Below, in pieces: positions 46,403 through 55,789 of a stretch of 64,000 nt of DNA. The stretch comes from Chitinispirillum alkaliphilum (GTDB taxonomy: Bacteria > Fibrobacterota > Chitinivibrionia > Chitinivibrionales > Chitinispirillaceae). The stretch is from positions 56,723 to 120,722 of the forward strand of contig LDWW01000013.1 in assembly GCA_001045525.1 (NCBI GenBank), in the 5' to 3' direction. Both the position numbers and the translations under genes were made by a program. Every line of letters begins with the position of its first letter. The stretch's first letter is position 1. Below the pieces are notes generated by a model. That model searched no databases and was not told the origin of the DNA. It saw only the letters and a list, made by a program, of their open reading frames with translations.

Positions 46403-47434
46403 ATGTTTAGATGGTTAACCGGTTCTGCCTCTTCCATACTTATTCTCTTATCTACTGCCACAATTGCCTTCTCGGATGTTGATGTGGAACTCGTTGAAAT
46501 TGCTGATGTTAGCACAATGGAAACTCAGGAAGCACAGGATGAGTCGGATAAAGACGGCTGGACACTTCTCCACAGAGCAGCCTTCCACGGCCAGGCTCAG
46601 GATGTTGAAAGACTTGTAGAGGATGGTGGTGATGTAAATGCCAGAAACAATTTTGGTGCTACCCCCCTGCACTGGGCTGTCAGAAATGAGAAACCTGAAA
46701 CGGTACAGTGGCTTTTGCATTTCGATGCAGATGTAAATGTAAGGGATGACAAGGGCTGGGCCCCTCTGCACAGAGCAGCTTATTACGACAGAGAGGTCAT
46801 GATTGATCATCTTACAAGACAGGGTGCTGATGTAAATGCAAAAAACAGATTCGGTTCTACTGCCCTTCATATTGCAGCATCACAGGGACATGCAGGTTTC
46901 GCTCAAAGGCTTATCACTCATCATGATGCAAACGTAGCAGAAGGCGATAAACATGGACAATCCCCTCTCCACAGGGCTGCTTTCAGAGGTCATATCAACG
47001 TAGTAGAGATGCTTATTGCGAATGGGGCTGATATAAACTCCAAGGATGAAAACGGATGGACAGCTCTCCATATTGCAGCCTATCACGGGTTGATCCCAAT
47101 GCTGGAGAAACTGCTGGACCTGGGTGCATCAATCGATGCTGCTGACAGCCGCGGGGGAACACCTCTGCACAGAGCCATTTATAACAAACAGAGTGTTGCA
47201 GCTGATCGCCTGGTGTCACTTGGTGCTGATTTTGAAGCACGGGATGAAAATGGGTGGACACCGATGCATTGGGCTGCATACAAGGGTGAGAGAGCATCTG
47301 TTGCACGCCTCATCAGGGCCGGTGCTGATATCAATGCCAGAAATGATGCAGATTGGACCGCGCTATACTGGGCAAACAAGGAAGGTCACTCAGATGTAAT
47401 TGACCTCCTTCGCCAACAGGGTGGGGTTCGCTAA
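46403..47434 (+). CDS. exported ankyrin-repeat protein
   Basis: 343 residues. An N-terminal signal peptide (about 1-24, SILILLSTATIAFS) is followed by an acidic linker. Nine ankyrin repeats then run in order to the C terminus, starting with DGWTLLHRAAFHG and ending with ADWTALYWANKEGHSDVIDLLRQQGG. The conserved TPLH positions alternate among HRA, HIA and HWA. Predicted to be periplasmic or secreted, in contrast to its upstream neighbour. GAGGGG lies about 8 nt before the ATG, and a strong terminator follows. Confidence 0.92.
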   Translation: MFRWLTGSASSILILLSTATIAFSDVDVELVEIADVSTMETQEAQDESDKDGWTLLHRAAFHGQAQDVERLVEDGGDVNARNNFGATPLHWAVRNEKPETVQWLLHFDADVNVRDDKGWAPLHRAAYYDREVMIDHLTRQGADVNAKNRFGSTALHIAASQGHAGFAQRLITHHDANVAEGDKHGQSPLHRAAFRGHINVVEMLIANGADINSKDENGWTALHIAAYHGLIPMLEKLLDLGASIDAADSRGGTPLHRAIYNKQSVAADRLVSLGADFEARDENGWTPMHWAAYKGERASVARLIRAGADINARNDADWTALYWANKEGHSDVIDLLRQQGGVR

Positions 47435-47476
47435 AATCCGAGACAACAGATTGCCTCTTCAGTAATACAATATTTC

Positions 47477-47515
47477 ACTGCTCCGAAAACCACAGAACTT
47501 CGGAGCAGTTTTTTT
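47477..47515 (+). terminator. rho-independent terminator after the ankyrin pair
   Basis: CTGCTCCGAA pairs perfectly with TTCGGAGCAG (10 bp) and is followed by TTTTTTT. Confidence 0.95.
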
Positions 47516-47748
47516 ATAAAACCCGATTATACTTCGAACCCATTCAAACAAAAACGCTTGAAACAACTACCCTGAAGATCCTCTATATTATCTAAATTGA
47601 TCGGTCCTGAATTGCTCATATTTTCTTCTTCAAAAGAAATAATCCCTCCCGATGTTTTAATAATTGATTTTCAGCCCCGCCATATTTCAATTTAGTTAAC
47701 ACAAGATCTTGTTCCCCAGGAAAAAGTAATAAGGATATCAGAAAACCG

Positions 47749-48432
47749 ATGACTGCAAAAAAAATTCAGATCGCACCATCTATTCTATCTGCTGACTTCA
47801 GCAACTTAGAAAAAGAGGTTAAATCCGCTCAGGATGCAGGAGCCGACAGGATACACTGTGATGTCATGGATGGCCATTTCGTACCAAATATCACTTTTGG
47901 ACCTCTTGTGGTAGAAGCTGTAAAAAAACATGTAACCATTCCACTCGATGTGCATCTGATGATCTCTGAACCGGAAAAATATGTGGATGCTTTTTGTGAT
48001 GCAGGTTCAGATATACTCATGTTCCATGCTGAGGCTGTTTCCGATGTAGGGAGCGTTTTACAAAAAATCAGGAAAAAGGGTGTAAAAGCAGGGGTGACTG
48101 TTAACCCCGATCACCCTGTCGATCTTTTTATGGATCACCTCGAAATTATAGATCAGGTTCTGATCATGTCGGTGTATGCTGGCTTTGGGGGACAGAAATT
48201 TATTCAGGATACCATGAAAAAGGTGAAATCTGTGTATGATGAAGTATCCCGTCGGGAACTCGATGTTGACATCGAAGTTGATGGGGGCGTTAATAATGTA
48301 ACCGCTGGTATCTGTGCTTTAAACGGAGCAAATGTCCTGGTTGCAGGGAGTTACGTATTTGGAACCGGGGAATACGAAAAACGAATATCTTTGTTAAAAC
48401 AGGCCGCAGAAGAAAACTTGGCCGGGAAATAA
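47749..48432 (+). CDS. rpe: ribulose-phosphate 3-epimerase
   Basis: Interconverts ribulose-5-phosphate and xylulose-5-phosphate (pentose phosphate pathway). The TIM-barrel family blocks are APSILSADFSNLEKEV, IHCDVMDGHFVPNITFGP (His36 and Asp38 metal ligands), DVHLMISEPEKYV and DIEVDGGVN with the second catalytic Asp. 227 residues is standard. It is followed after 6 nt by the S41 peptidase gene, so they are likely co-transcribed. Confidence 0.96.
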   Translation: MTAKKIQIAPSILSADFSNLEKEVKSAQDAGADRIHCDVMDGHFVPNITFGPLVVEAVKKHVTIPLDVHLMISEPEKYVDAFCDAGSDILMFHAEAVSDVGSVLQKIRKKGVKAGVTVNPDHPVDLFMDHLEIIDQVLIMSVYAGFGGQKFIQDTMKKVKSVYDEVSRRELDVDIEVDGGVNNVTAGICALNGANVLVAGSYVFGTGEYEKRISLLKQAAEENLAGK

Positions 48433-48438
48433 TCCTGA

Positions 48439-49500
48439 ATGAAAAAAACCTCTGTAAAACTCCTGATATCATGGCTTTGCTTCTCTGCAACGATCTTTAT
48501 GGGCTGTGATAATCCCGCATACGTAGGCAGGCTCGATATAACAGAACATCAAAGCGTATGGCAGCACCTGAAAGTATATAGCATATACCAGGACCGCGTA
48601 CCCAATGACCCATTTGTTTACAATACCACCCAGCAGCTGTTCAACGCCATAGATGACTGGGAATACACACGATATTTCGATGGAAATACTAACTGGGGAG
48701 GGCAAAGCGAACTCTTCGATGCATCCAAAGCCATTACCAATACACAAAATACGGTTTTTTTAGACACTCTCACCGAATCTACCGTGAGTATAGAAATATC
48801 AGCATTCAGATCAAACACACATGAAGAGTTTCTTGGTGTAGTGTGGAAAGCACTCCCCTTTGATAATATCGTGATTGATCTGAGGGGAAACCAGGGTGGG
48901 GATCTGCGCATCACAGAATCCATTATTGAAGAGTTTCTCCCTCCAAACACAAGCTACATAAAAGCCCGCTACAGAGAATACGACCCACAAAGTCTCAAAG
49001 GGAATACAATTCCTTCTGATGAAGGCTGGGAAGAGTGGAGAACCACCAGATCCGTCAACAGTGCCTTGAGAGATAAAAATTTCTCTGTTCTTATCGATAG
49101 TTCAACAGCAAGTGCATCAGAGATTCTGGCCGCAGCTCTTAAAGACTGCCTCAACGCAACACTGATAGGACAAAGAAGTTATGGTAAGGGGATAGGCCAA
49201 ATTATCATCCCCCGTAGAAACCGCCGCTATATAAGGATAACTTTTTTGAAACTACGGGGCATATCTGATCGTACTGGTGAATATAATGGAATAGGTATTT
49301 ACCCCGACAATATTTTACCTGCAGCGAAAATGACATCTGCAGATAGAGGGGGAAGAAATACAGACATTTACCATGCAGTCAAAGCTCTCGAGCCGTCAAT
49401 TCAGTATGAAGATATTACATTCCCCCCTGAGAGAGGGCCCAAAAGCTCCGTAAATAACGGTTTGTTTAAGGTAACATCTCCGGATCCCCTCAATTGGTAA
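48439..49500 (+). CDS. S41 family peptidase, predicted lipoprotein
   Basis: C-terminal-processing-protease fold. The signal peptide ends in the lipobox IFMGC (Cys23). IVIDLRGNQGGDL leads to the catalytic pair Ser225 (STASASEILAAAL) and Lys250 (GQRSYGKGIGQ), 25 residues apart as in Prc/CtpA. No PDZ domain is visible in the N-terminal part, unlike Prc. 353 residues. It lies tight between rpe and the RNA methyltransferase gene (6 nt and 4 nt gaps). Confidence 0.88.
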   Translation: MKKTSVKLLISWLCFSATIFMGCDNPAYVGRLDITEHQSVWQHLKVYSIYQDRVPNDPFVYNTTQQLFNAIDDWEYTRYFDGNTNWGGQSELFDASKAITNTQNTVFLDTLTESTVSIEISAFRSNTHEEFLGVVWKALPFDNIVIDLRGNQGGDLRITESIIEEFLPPNTSYIKARYREYDPQSLKGNTIPSDEGWEEWRTTRSVNSALRDKNFSVLIDSSTASASEILAAALKDCLNATLIGQRSYGKGIGQIIIPRRNRRYIRITFLKLRGISDRTGEYNGIGIYPDNILPAAKMTSADRGGRNTDIYHAVKALEPSIQYEDITFPPERGPKSSVNNGLFKVTSPDPLNW

Positions 49501-49504
49501 AATT

Positions 49505-50668
49505 TTGAGAAAATTAGTCAGAATCGAAAAACTTGTATACGGCGGGTCTGGAATCTCCCGCACTGAGTCTGGTATAGTGATGACACCCGGTGTGATGCCG
49601 GGTGAGTTAGTCTCTGTTGTTCCCAAAGATCAAAAAAATGGTGTTACTATTGGACAACTGGAAGAAATAGTTGAGCCTTGCGGTCAGCGCAGAACACCCT
49701 TTTGCACCAGCTTTGAAAAATGTGGCGGATGTGACTGGCAGTTCATCGACTATTCATACCAGGTCCAGCTTAAGAAGGAGATTTTTCTCGAGTGCCTCAA
49801 AAGGATCGGAAAAATAAACTCCGAATGTGAACCTGAAATTTTCAGTTCGCCTGAAACCGGTTACAGAATCAGGGCTCAGATAAAAGTTGATCCAATAACG
49901 AAACGTACAGGTTTTTTCAGAAAGAAAAGCAATCAGATAATTGAAATCAAAAATTGCCCTCTTCTGAGCGATTCACTGAACTCGATTCTCGAACAACTCG
50001 ACTATACAACACAACTCATTGATAAGAAAAAGGTTAGATCAATAAATCTTCTCGCGGGGAATAACGGCAGAGTCGCATCAAACCCCATGATCAGGGGTCT
50101 GACCTGCCACGAAACAGAAATAAAAGTGGGAAATTTCACCTTTTCTGTAGGCGGGGGTAGTTTTTTCCAAAGTAACGCCTTCTTATTGAATAAGTTAGGC
50201 ACCTGGGCTGCTTCTGATATCAGTGCAAGGAAATGTTTGGATCTCTATGGTGGGTGTGGATTTTTCTCTGTTCTTCTGAATAATTGTTTCGACCAGGTAC
50301 TCCTTGTCGAAAATGTCGCTTCTCAGGTAAAGTACGCTAAAAGAAATTTCAGGCAGAATAATGCTCACAACTCAAAGGCATTTTGCGGGGATGTTGAGAA
50401 CTCATCATCAGAGCAGAATATCAGAAATTTTGGCGCAGATTGTGTCATTGTGGACCCTCCCCGACCAGGCCTGACACGAAAAGTTCGTGAATGGCTCGCC
50501 GCTATATCACCTTCCACGTTGCTGTATGTGTCCTGCAATCCCTCTACCCTTGCCAGAGATGCCGGCTTTTTCGTAAACAGTTGCGGCTACAAAATTGCAA
50601 AATCCGCCGTTTTTGACCTTTATCCAAATACCTACCATCTTGAGAGCGCTCTTTTACTCCAAAAGTAA
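49505..50668 (+). CDS. TrmA/RlmCD-type RNA (uracil-5-)-methyltransferase
   Basis: Methylates C5 of a uridine in rRNA or tRNA with SAM. A short TRAM-like N terminus (KLVYGGSGISR) is followed by a [4Fe-4S] motif with Cys67, Cys73 and Cys76 (CTSFEKCGGC) and a fourth Cys in IKNCPLL. The catalytic domain carries LDLYGGCGFFSVLL (SAM site), VIVDPPRPGL and LYVSCNPSTLARD with the nucleophilic Cys. The start is TTG, 4 nt after the previous stop. The exact target nucleotide cannot be decided from sequence. Confidence 0.92.
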   Translation: MRKLVRIEKLVYGGSGISRTESGIVMTPGVMPGELVSVVPKDQKNGVTIGQLEEIVEPCGQRRTPFCTSFEKCGGCDWQFIDYSYQVQLKKEIFLECLKRIGKINSECEPEIFSSPETGYRIRAQIKVDPITKRTGFFRKKSNQIIEIKNCPLLSDSLNSILEQLDYTTQLIDKKKVRSINLLAGNNGRVASNPMIRGLTCHETEIKVGNFTFSVGGGSFFQSNAFLLNKLGTWAASDISARKCLDLYGGCGFFSVLLNNCFDQVLLVENVASQVKYAKRNFRQNNAHNSKAFCGDVENSSSEQNIRNFGADCVIVDPPRPGLTRKVREWLAAISPSTLLYVSCNPSTLARDAGFFVNSCGYKIAKSAVFDLYPNTYHLESALLLQK

Positions 50669-50734
50669 TTTCCAATTATTCTTTTCTGCTTTTTACCAGT
50701 AAATTCTAACGGCCCGCAAACAGCCCAAAACTGA

Positions 50735-50797
50735 CACAGTGAAACGATCCCATTATGGTCCCCGGGCATTCGCCCCTGGGGTTGCTGTGTTTTTTTG
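50735..50797 (+). terminator. terminator after the RNA methyltransferase gene
   Basis: CCCCGGGC-attc-GCCCCTGGGG forms a strong hairpin. An outer CACAG/CTGTG pair brackets it, and TTTTTTT follows directly. Confidence 0.8.
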
Positions 50798-50925
50798 AGG
50801 TAGCTGGATTAGACGCTCTCTGTGTGCAGCCTGTCATATTATGTCTGCTGAATCCAAGATTTTTAAATACCAAACCTTACCATTCTGAAATTGCCCTTTG
50901 AATCAAAACCCAAAAGAAACAATTA

Positions 50926-51441
50926 TTACAAATCCTCCAGACTTAAAAAGCCTCTTATTTCTTTTGTTTTTTCTGCTTCAGAATTTTGGGTTTTCTGATC
51001 AGAATTCTTCTCCCGATTCTCTTTGGCAATTTTGAGCAGCTTAACCGATATCTCGTAGAAATCTTTCAAATCATCTTCTATTTCAATGAGATCTTCTATC
51101 TCTCTGTCCATATAGCGAACAAGAACTTTTTCCGATACTTTTCCCTTTTCGTCTTCTTCTGCAGAAAGGTCTACATCAATAATGTCAGAAAATTCAATCC
51201 GTTTCTCTCCTTTTATACATAGTGAGGTATCATCAATTTCCAGAAAAAAAGAATATCTTTTGAATCCGTGTATTAAACCTACTGCAGAAATAGCAACAAT
51301 GATCACAAACGCAGGAATTTGCAGGTTGTACTTACTGACTAAGTCTTCACGTAGATAGAACACGTATATAAAACTGAAAATTGTACTGCCGATTGCTATT
51401 AGAAGTGTCCTTACCCTCTTTTCGTAATAATACTTTTCCAC
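50926..51441 (-). CDS. hypothetical small membrane protein
   Basis: 171 residues, no family recognised. Two transmembrane helices (about 11-30 and 42-60) are followed by a PH-like beta-strand stretch (YSFFLEIDDTSLCIKGEKRIEFSDIIDVDL) and a highly charged helical tail rich in Glu/Lys. The order of two helices then a PH-like fold resembles bacterial membrane PH-domain (DUF304-type) proteins, a tentative comparison. It is minus strand, alone between two convergent/divergent intervals. Confidence 0.65.
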   Translation of the reverse strand: MEKYYYEKRVRTLLIAIGSTIFSFIYVFYLREDLVSKYNLQIPAFVIIVAISAVGLIHGFKRYSFFLEIDDTSLCIKGEKRIEFSDIIDVDLSAEEDEKGKVSEKVLVRYMDREIEDLIEIEDDLKDFYEISVKLLKIAKENREKNSDQKTQNSEAEKTKEIRGFLSLEDL

Positions 51442-51867
51442 TGTATGCCTTTCGTTTTAGTTTACCATAAAGATGTCAGCGAACCATTATACTAACCTGT
51501 TTAAGTCGATATATCCGACCTTAAATTCACATCAGAACCGGTGCTGCAAATAATTAATATCTCAGAATCAGAAATTCGATTCCACAAACCACATAATCAT
51601 ATTGATTAGAACTTATTGGCTAAAATAACTATAAAATATACCTGCAGACAACATCTGTAAAGATGATTGTAGAAGACAAAACATTTCTGCCTGTTTGGGT
51701 TAAACGGTTTATCCAGCTACCCTAAACTTAAAAAGTGAATATCGGCAATTTTATATCGAACTTATAAATCTGTTTGCTTAGAAACAAACATATAATAGTT
51801 TTAATCTAAAATTATACAGACCTGATTGCATCAGGAAAGGGCAAATTCACCTTAGGAAATAAAACGC
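51442..51867. other. AT-rich intergenic region
   Basis: 426 bases between divergent genes, very AT-rich. No open frame, repeat or hairpin worth calling was seen. Confidence 0.35.
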
Positions 51868-53070
51868 ATGGAAAACGAGAGAAAAGAAAACACTTCTGAA
51901 CTCAGTAATATTTCTTCCCTCAAACATATCCAAATGGATGGCAAAGAATTCTTCATCATCGGGACGGCACACATTTCAAAAGAAAGTGTCGAGGATGTGG
52001 AAAAAACGATTCGGCTTACAGACCCCGATACGGTTTGTGTTGAACTCTGCGAGCCAAGATACAAATCGATAGTAGAAAAAGATAGCTGGAAACAAATGAA
52101 CATTTTCAAGGTAGTAAGAGAGAAAAAGTCTCTTTTTCTGCTTATACAGCTGATTATGAGCTCTTTTTACGACAAACTGGGGAAACAGCTTGATGTTCCT
52201 CCCGGGGCAGAAATGGTAAAAGGGATCGAAATGGCAAAGGAAAAAGGGAAAACACTCGTCCTTGCTGACAGAAATATTGAAGTCACCCTGAAAAGGGTAT
52301 GGGGTGGACTTACATTTTTCGGTAAAATGAAAATGGTCCTTCATCTCGCTGGGAGTCTATTCGTTACAGAAAAGATTGATAGTGAATCGGTAGAGAATTT
52401 AAAAAACAGCGATCAGCTTGAAATGGCCCTCGAGGAATTTTCCAGAAAGATCCCGGGAATAAAGGAGCGCCTTATCGATGAGAGGGATATTTATCTTGCT
52501 GAAAAGATCCGTACTTCACCGGGGCAAAAGATCGTCGCTGTTGTCGGAGCCGGGCATGTACCTGGGATCTTGCACCATATCAAGAAGCAAAACGATCTTG
52601 ATGAAATTTCTTCTATTCCCAAACCATCAGTGTGGCCCAAAGTTATAGCCTGGAGTCTTCCATCTCTGTTTATAGCCATCATTATGTATGGATTCCTTGC
52701 TAACGGCATATCAGATTCAATGGCTTCCCTGCAGATATGGGTGCTTGTAAATGGGATTTTTGCCGCTGTTGGTGTTGCTCTTGCCCTGGGTCACCCGCTT
52801 ACTGTTTTGGCCGCCTTTGTTGCCTCCCCCCTAACCAGTCTTAATCCAATGATTGCTGCAGGATGGGTTTGTGGTCTTGTTCAGGCCTACTTCAAAAAAC
52901 CCACTGTAGAAGATGTTGAAAACCTCAAATCTTCCTTTACCTCTGTAAAAGGCGTATTATTGAATCCTGTAAGCAGAGTGTTAATTGTGGTGGTAATGGC
53001 AAATGTAGGCAGCAGCCTGGGAAGCCTTGTGGCCGGAAGCTGGATAGTGAGCAGATTTATCGGTGCATAA
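51868..53070 (+). CDS. TraB/GumN-family protein with C-terminal membrane domain
   Basis: The N-terminal TraB domain (Tiki-like fold) starts with EFFIIGTAHISKESVEDVEKTI, with the His of GTAHIS and Glu of CVELCEPRY as probable metal ligands. A second conserved block reads VAVVGAGHVPGILHHI. The C-terminal third holds about four transmembrane helices (WPKVIAWSLPSLFIAII, LQIWVLVNGIFAAVGVALALG and following). This is the PrgY/TraB architecture, with metal-dependent protease-like activity proposed for the superfamily. 400 residues. AGGAAA precedes the ATG. Confidence 0.88.
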   Translation: MENERKENTSELSNISSLKHIQMDGKEFFIIGTAHISKESVEDVEKTIRLTDPDTVCVELCEPRYKSIVEKDSWKQMNIFKVVREKKSLFLLIQLIMSSFYDKLGKQLDVPPGAEMVKGIEMAKEKGKTLVLADRNIEVTLKRVWGGLTFFGKMKMVLHLAGSLFVTEKIDSESVENLKNSDQLEMALEEFSRKIPGIKERLIDERDIYLAEKIRTSPGQKIVAVVGAGHVPGILHHIKKQNDLDEISSIPKPSVWPKVIAWSLPSLFIAIIMYGFLANGISDSMASLQIWVLVNGIFAAVGVALALGHPLTVLAAFVASPLTSLNPMIAAGWVCGLVQAYFKKPTVEDVENLKSSFTSVKGVLLNPVSRVLIVVVMANVGSSLGSLVAGSWIVSRFIGA

Positions 53071-53597
53071 TAACATATCTGTTCAAGAATCAGTTCTGGT
53101 GAAGTAATCATCGTAATACCGCAGGTGGACCGCGGGTCACGTTTAAGCAGTTTCGCACCCAAAACATTCTTGCCTCTTCAGAATTAACAAAAAAACACTT
53201 CGACTGCTCCCGAAATCGGGAGCGTGCAGTGTGATTGGAAGTGAGAGCAACAACCTGAAACAAGATTCTCAAGTCCCCTACTCGCATAGAAACCAACTTA
53301 AAAAGGGATTATAGCCCCCCTTCCCTTCTGTTTTCCTACCAAATGAACAAATTATCGTTTCCAATTGCCGCTGTGCAGGGAATTCAGATAATATAGGCTT
53401 GGCAATTTATACCAAACAGCTTTATCGGTGGGAGATTTTCGACGGAGCATATCTGCTACAGAAGTCAAAGGCATAAAAATATGCATTACAGATTCAATCA
53501 CTAAAATGGAAACATTATAAGAGAGGAATGCTAAATTAATTTTGAGACCATGCCCCCGGTATAGGGATAACAGCTGGCTCCAGAGTGGAATGTTTTA
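53071..53597. other. 527-bp intergenic region opening the rearranged zone
   Basis: A minus-strand hairpin, GCTCCCG-attt-CGGGAGC, with outer CAC/GTG pairs and a following TTTTTTT (minus-strand text at about 53235-53185), looks like a terminator for a minus-strand transcript. The nearest gene end in that direction is 360 nt away (53598). The rest has no supported gene; a 62-codon minus frame over the hairpin looks like chance. Confidence 0.45.
53185..53235 (-). terminator. orphan minus-strand terminator hairpin
   Basis: See the surrounding region: a 7-bp perfect GC-rich stem with an outer ACAC/GTGT pairing and a T7 tract. It may be all that remains of a deleted minus-strand gene, or it may end the long 3' tail of the 53598-54047 gene. 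Confidence 0.55.
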
Positions 53598-54047
53598 CTA
53601 TCGAGGAATTAATTTCAGACCCTGCTCAGTAACAACTACAGCAAAGACACTCCCTTGATCGATATTTATCATCCCTTCTCCCTGTATTTCACAACAGATG
53701 GACCTTTGCCCTATTAAGTTTTCCTTTAATCCAACCAATGTAATTTCATAAGTGGTATTGCCCGTGTATGGTACGGCTACTTTTACCGATTCGGAGGGTT
53801 GTTCTTTACTCACAATGAGCTGAGCTACTAATGTATTTTGAAGATAAACTCTTACATCCTCGCTTACATGATCCCCTTTTATTGCATTTAGAAATGTTAT
53901 CTCAACTTTTGTTGTTTCAACAGGATCATCGTTAGAGATTGAGTCAGTTAATCTCGGTCCGAACACGACACCTAATGTACTAATAAGAGCTGTGGTAATC
54001 ATAACTAAAGCCCATACAGGCCACGGTACCTTCGAAAAATCACCCAT
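53598..54047 (-). CDS. hypothetical single-pass membrane protein
   Basis: 149 residues. A short N terminus (MGDFSKVPW) is followed by one transmembrane helix (about 10-30, VWALVMITTALISTLGVVFG). A beta-rich extracytoplasmic domain follows, with alternating hydrophobic strands (TKVEITFLNAI, DVRVYLQNTLVAQLIV, TTYEITLVGL, GSVFAVVVTEQG). It resembles a small Ig/C2-like fold, but no family is recognised. It is divergent from the truncated kinase. Confidence 0.6.
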   Translation of the reverse strand: MGDFSKVPWPVWALVMITTALISTLGVVFGPRLTDSISNDDPVETTKVEITFLNAIKGDHVSEDVRVYLQNTLVAQLIVSKEQPSESVKVAVPYTGNTTYEITLVGLKENLIGQRSICCEIQGEGMINIDQGSVFAVVVTEQGLKLIPR

Positions 54048-54098
54048 AAGAGTCTCGTCTCCGCTGTGATTTTGCCTGAAAAACGTGATTTTGATTTA

Positions 54099-54954
54099 AG
54101 GGATTCTGTTCGAAACACACACATATTCCTCACATACACTGAATGCAAATGTGCTCGAAAGACCGGTGCTGACCCGCACACTTCTCTCCGCAGTGCGCTC
54201 AAGTCTTCGCTCACGATCTTCTCAATACAGGGTTGCACAGGAGCTGGGCCTGCGAAGAAAAGCAGAAGAATCACTTACTGCAGCTAACGAAGAGCTCCAG
54301 GCGTTTTCCTACTCAGTCGCCCACGATCTTCGTGCTCCTTTGCGCACGATGAGAAGTTTCAGCATGATACTACTTGAAGATTATTCCAATACTCTTGACC
54401 ACGATGGCAAGGACTATCTCGAGCGAATCATCAAAGGAGCCAATCAGTTAGGTAAGCTAATCGATGATATGCTCAACTTATCCAAGGTTGCCAGTCACGA
54501 GATGACAATAGGCGATGTGGATTTGAGCAAACTCTCCTCAGCCATACGAAATGAGCTTCAGCAAGCAGCTCCAGAGCGCCAGGTGGAGTTTAAAATCGAA
54601 GATAATATGAAAACCCGTGGTGATGAGCGTCTTTTAAAGATCGCATTAACGAACCTTTTGGGCAACGCCTGGAAGTACACTTCAAACGAGACGCACGCTA
54701 TCATTGAATTTGGGTCTTTTGAGCGAAATAGTGAAACTGTTTATTTTGTTCGTGACACTGGCGCAGGTTTCTCTATGGGTTTGGCAGAAAAGCTTTTCAA
54801 GCCATTTCAGCGCCTGCACTCCGAAAGAGAGTTTCCCGGCACCGGAATAGGATTAACGATTGTTCAGCGGGTGATCAGGCGCCATAATGGGCAGATCTGG
54901 GCTGAAAGTGAAGAAAACAGGGGATCGACTTTCTATTTCACTCTGAAACTATGA
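54099..54954 (+). pseudogene. 5'-truncated histidine kinase (HisKA-HATPase portion)
   Basis: Homologous reading starts abruptly: RPVLTRTLLSAVRSSLRSRSSQYRV, the linker that usually follows a receiver or GAF-like module, then a coiled coil. HisKA follows with FSYSVAHDLRAPLRTM (phospho-acceptor His58 counted from the GTG at 54151), then HATPase with NLLGNAWKYTS, VRDTGAGF and GTGIGLTIV. Upstream in the same frame only ~17 unrelated codons remain before a TAA, and no ribosome binding site is present. The input domains are missing. The catalytic core is intact, so it could still be made from GTG 54151. Confidence 0.8.
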
Positions 54955-54993
54955 CTTTTAGGTCTCTTGGCCATAATCCAGTTTGAGATCTGT

Positions 54994-55583
54994 TAACGAA
55001 GTGCCCCGACTCGGTAAAAATGCCTTCCGCGACTATGGTGTGAACATGGGGATGCCAGTGAACCAGGTCTGCCGAAAGTTTGAGCCGTTGCGATCATCGC
55101 CGGAACTCCACTGTCCCGATTTAACATCGGGATTTCCTGGTTAAAGAGTTCGCAGATAGTATCATAAGCCGCACGGCAGAGCTTGCCAAGTAAACTCCGG
55201 TCATACCTAAAATACACCCGCAACCGTTTGGGAATAGTGAAAACCCATTGTCTGTGCGGCACATCAGCAAGTACTTGCTCATTGAGACGATGAGCAAGCA
55301 ACAAAGCACGTTTCTGGTCACACGATGGGTAACACGATCTTTGGTGGCATGAGAAAGCCACAAAGAACTCTTCTTTGCAGTCCGGGCAACGTATACGGGC
55401 AAAGCCTTCTTTTAGGTCGCCACATTTGAGGACCTTTTCTATCGAAGAGCGGATAAGCGGCCTCCAATAGCCGTACCGCTCCTGATATTTTTCAGGGTAT
55501 ATACGCTCAAATGCATCAAAATGATCGCGGACTACCTTGAAAAACGGTGAAGCTTCATGGTCGTGTGTCCGGTAAAATTTGCC
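54994..55583 (-). pseudogene. IS91-family transposase remnant (HUH/Y2), frameshifted and truncated
   Basis: Minus-strand reading from about 55583: KFYRTHDHEASPFFKVV, then FDAFERIYPEKYQERYGYWRPLI. The IS91 zinc-binding region follows (ARIRCPDCKEEFFVAFSCHQRSCYPSCDQKRALL), then VPHRQWVFTIPKRLRVYFRYDRSLLGKLCRAA, all textbook IS91/IS801. After MIATAQTFG an extra base shifts the frame. In the next frame the HUH motif continues as VHWHPHVHTIVAEGIFTESGHFVN and then stops matching at 54994. There is no start codon in frame (a TGA precedes the homology) and the C-terminal catalytic tyrosines are gone. Clearly dead. Confidence 0.9.
55336..55455. repeat. 120-bp direct repeat, copy 1 (inside the IS91 remnant)
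   Basis: Matches 58518-58637 with one mismatch (55433 C versus 58615 A) and no gap, same orientation. It covers the zinc-binding region of the transposase. Confidence 0.97.
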
Positions 55584-55789
55584 GAGTCAACTGCGTGGAC
55601 GAGGTTTCGGTGAATCGCCGTGCTTGTGTTTGCGGTATTGGAGCAAAATAAGCAGTAGCGCATTTTAAAGCCTGTGTAAAAGGAGTTGAGTCTTAAGATA
55701 TAAAATATCACCAAAAACAGCACTCTAAGCGGCCGAATATTTGCTCACCCAATAATTACTGAACATCCCATTTCTGGAGTTGCCAATAG

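Noticed and set aside
53555..53590. GGGATAACAGCTGG text resembling the conserved GGGATAACAGGCTG of 23S rRNA
   Set aside because: Only about 14 bases agree and the flanks do not continue the rRNA, so it is coincidental.
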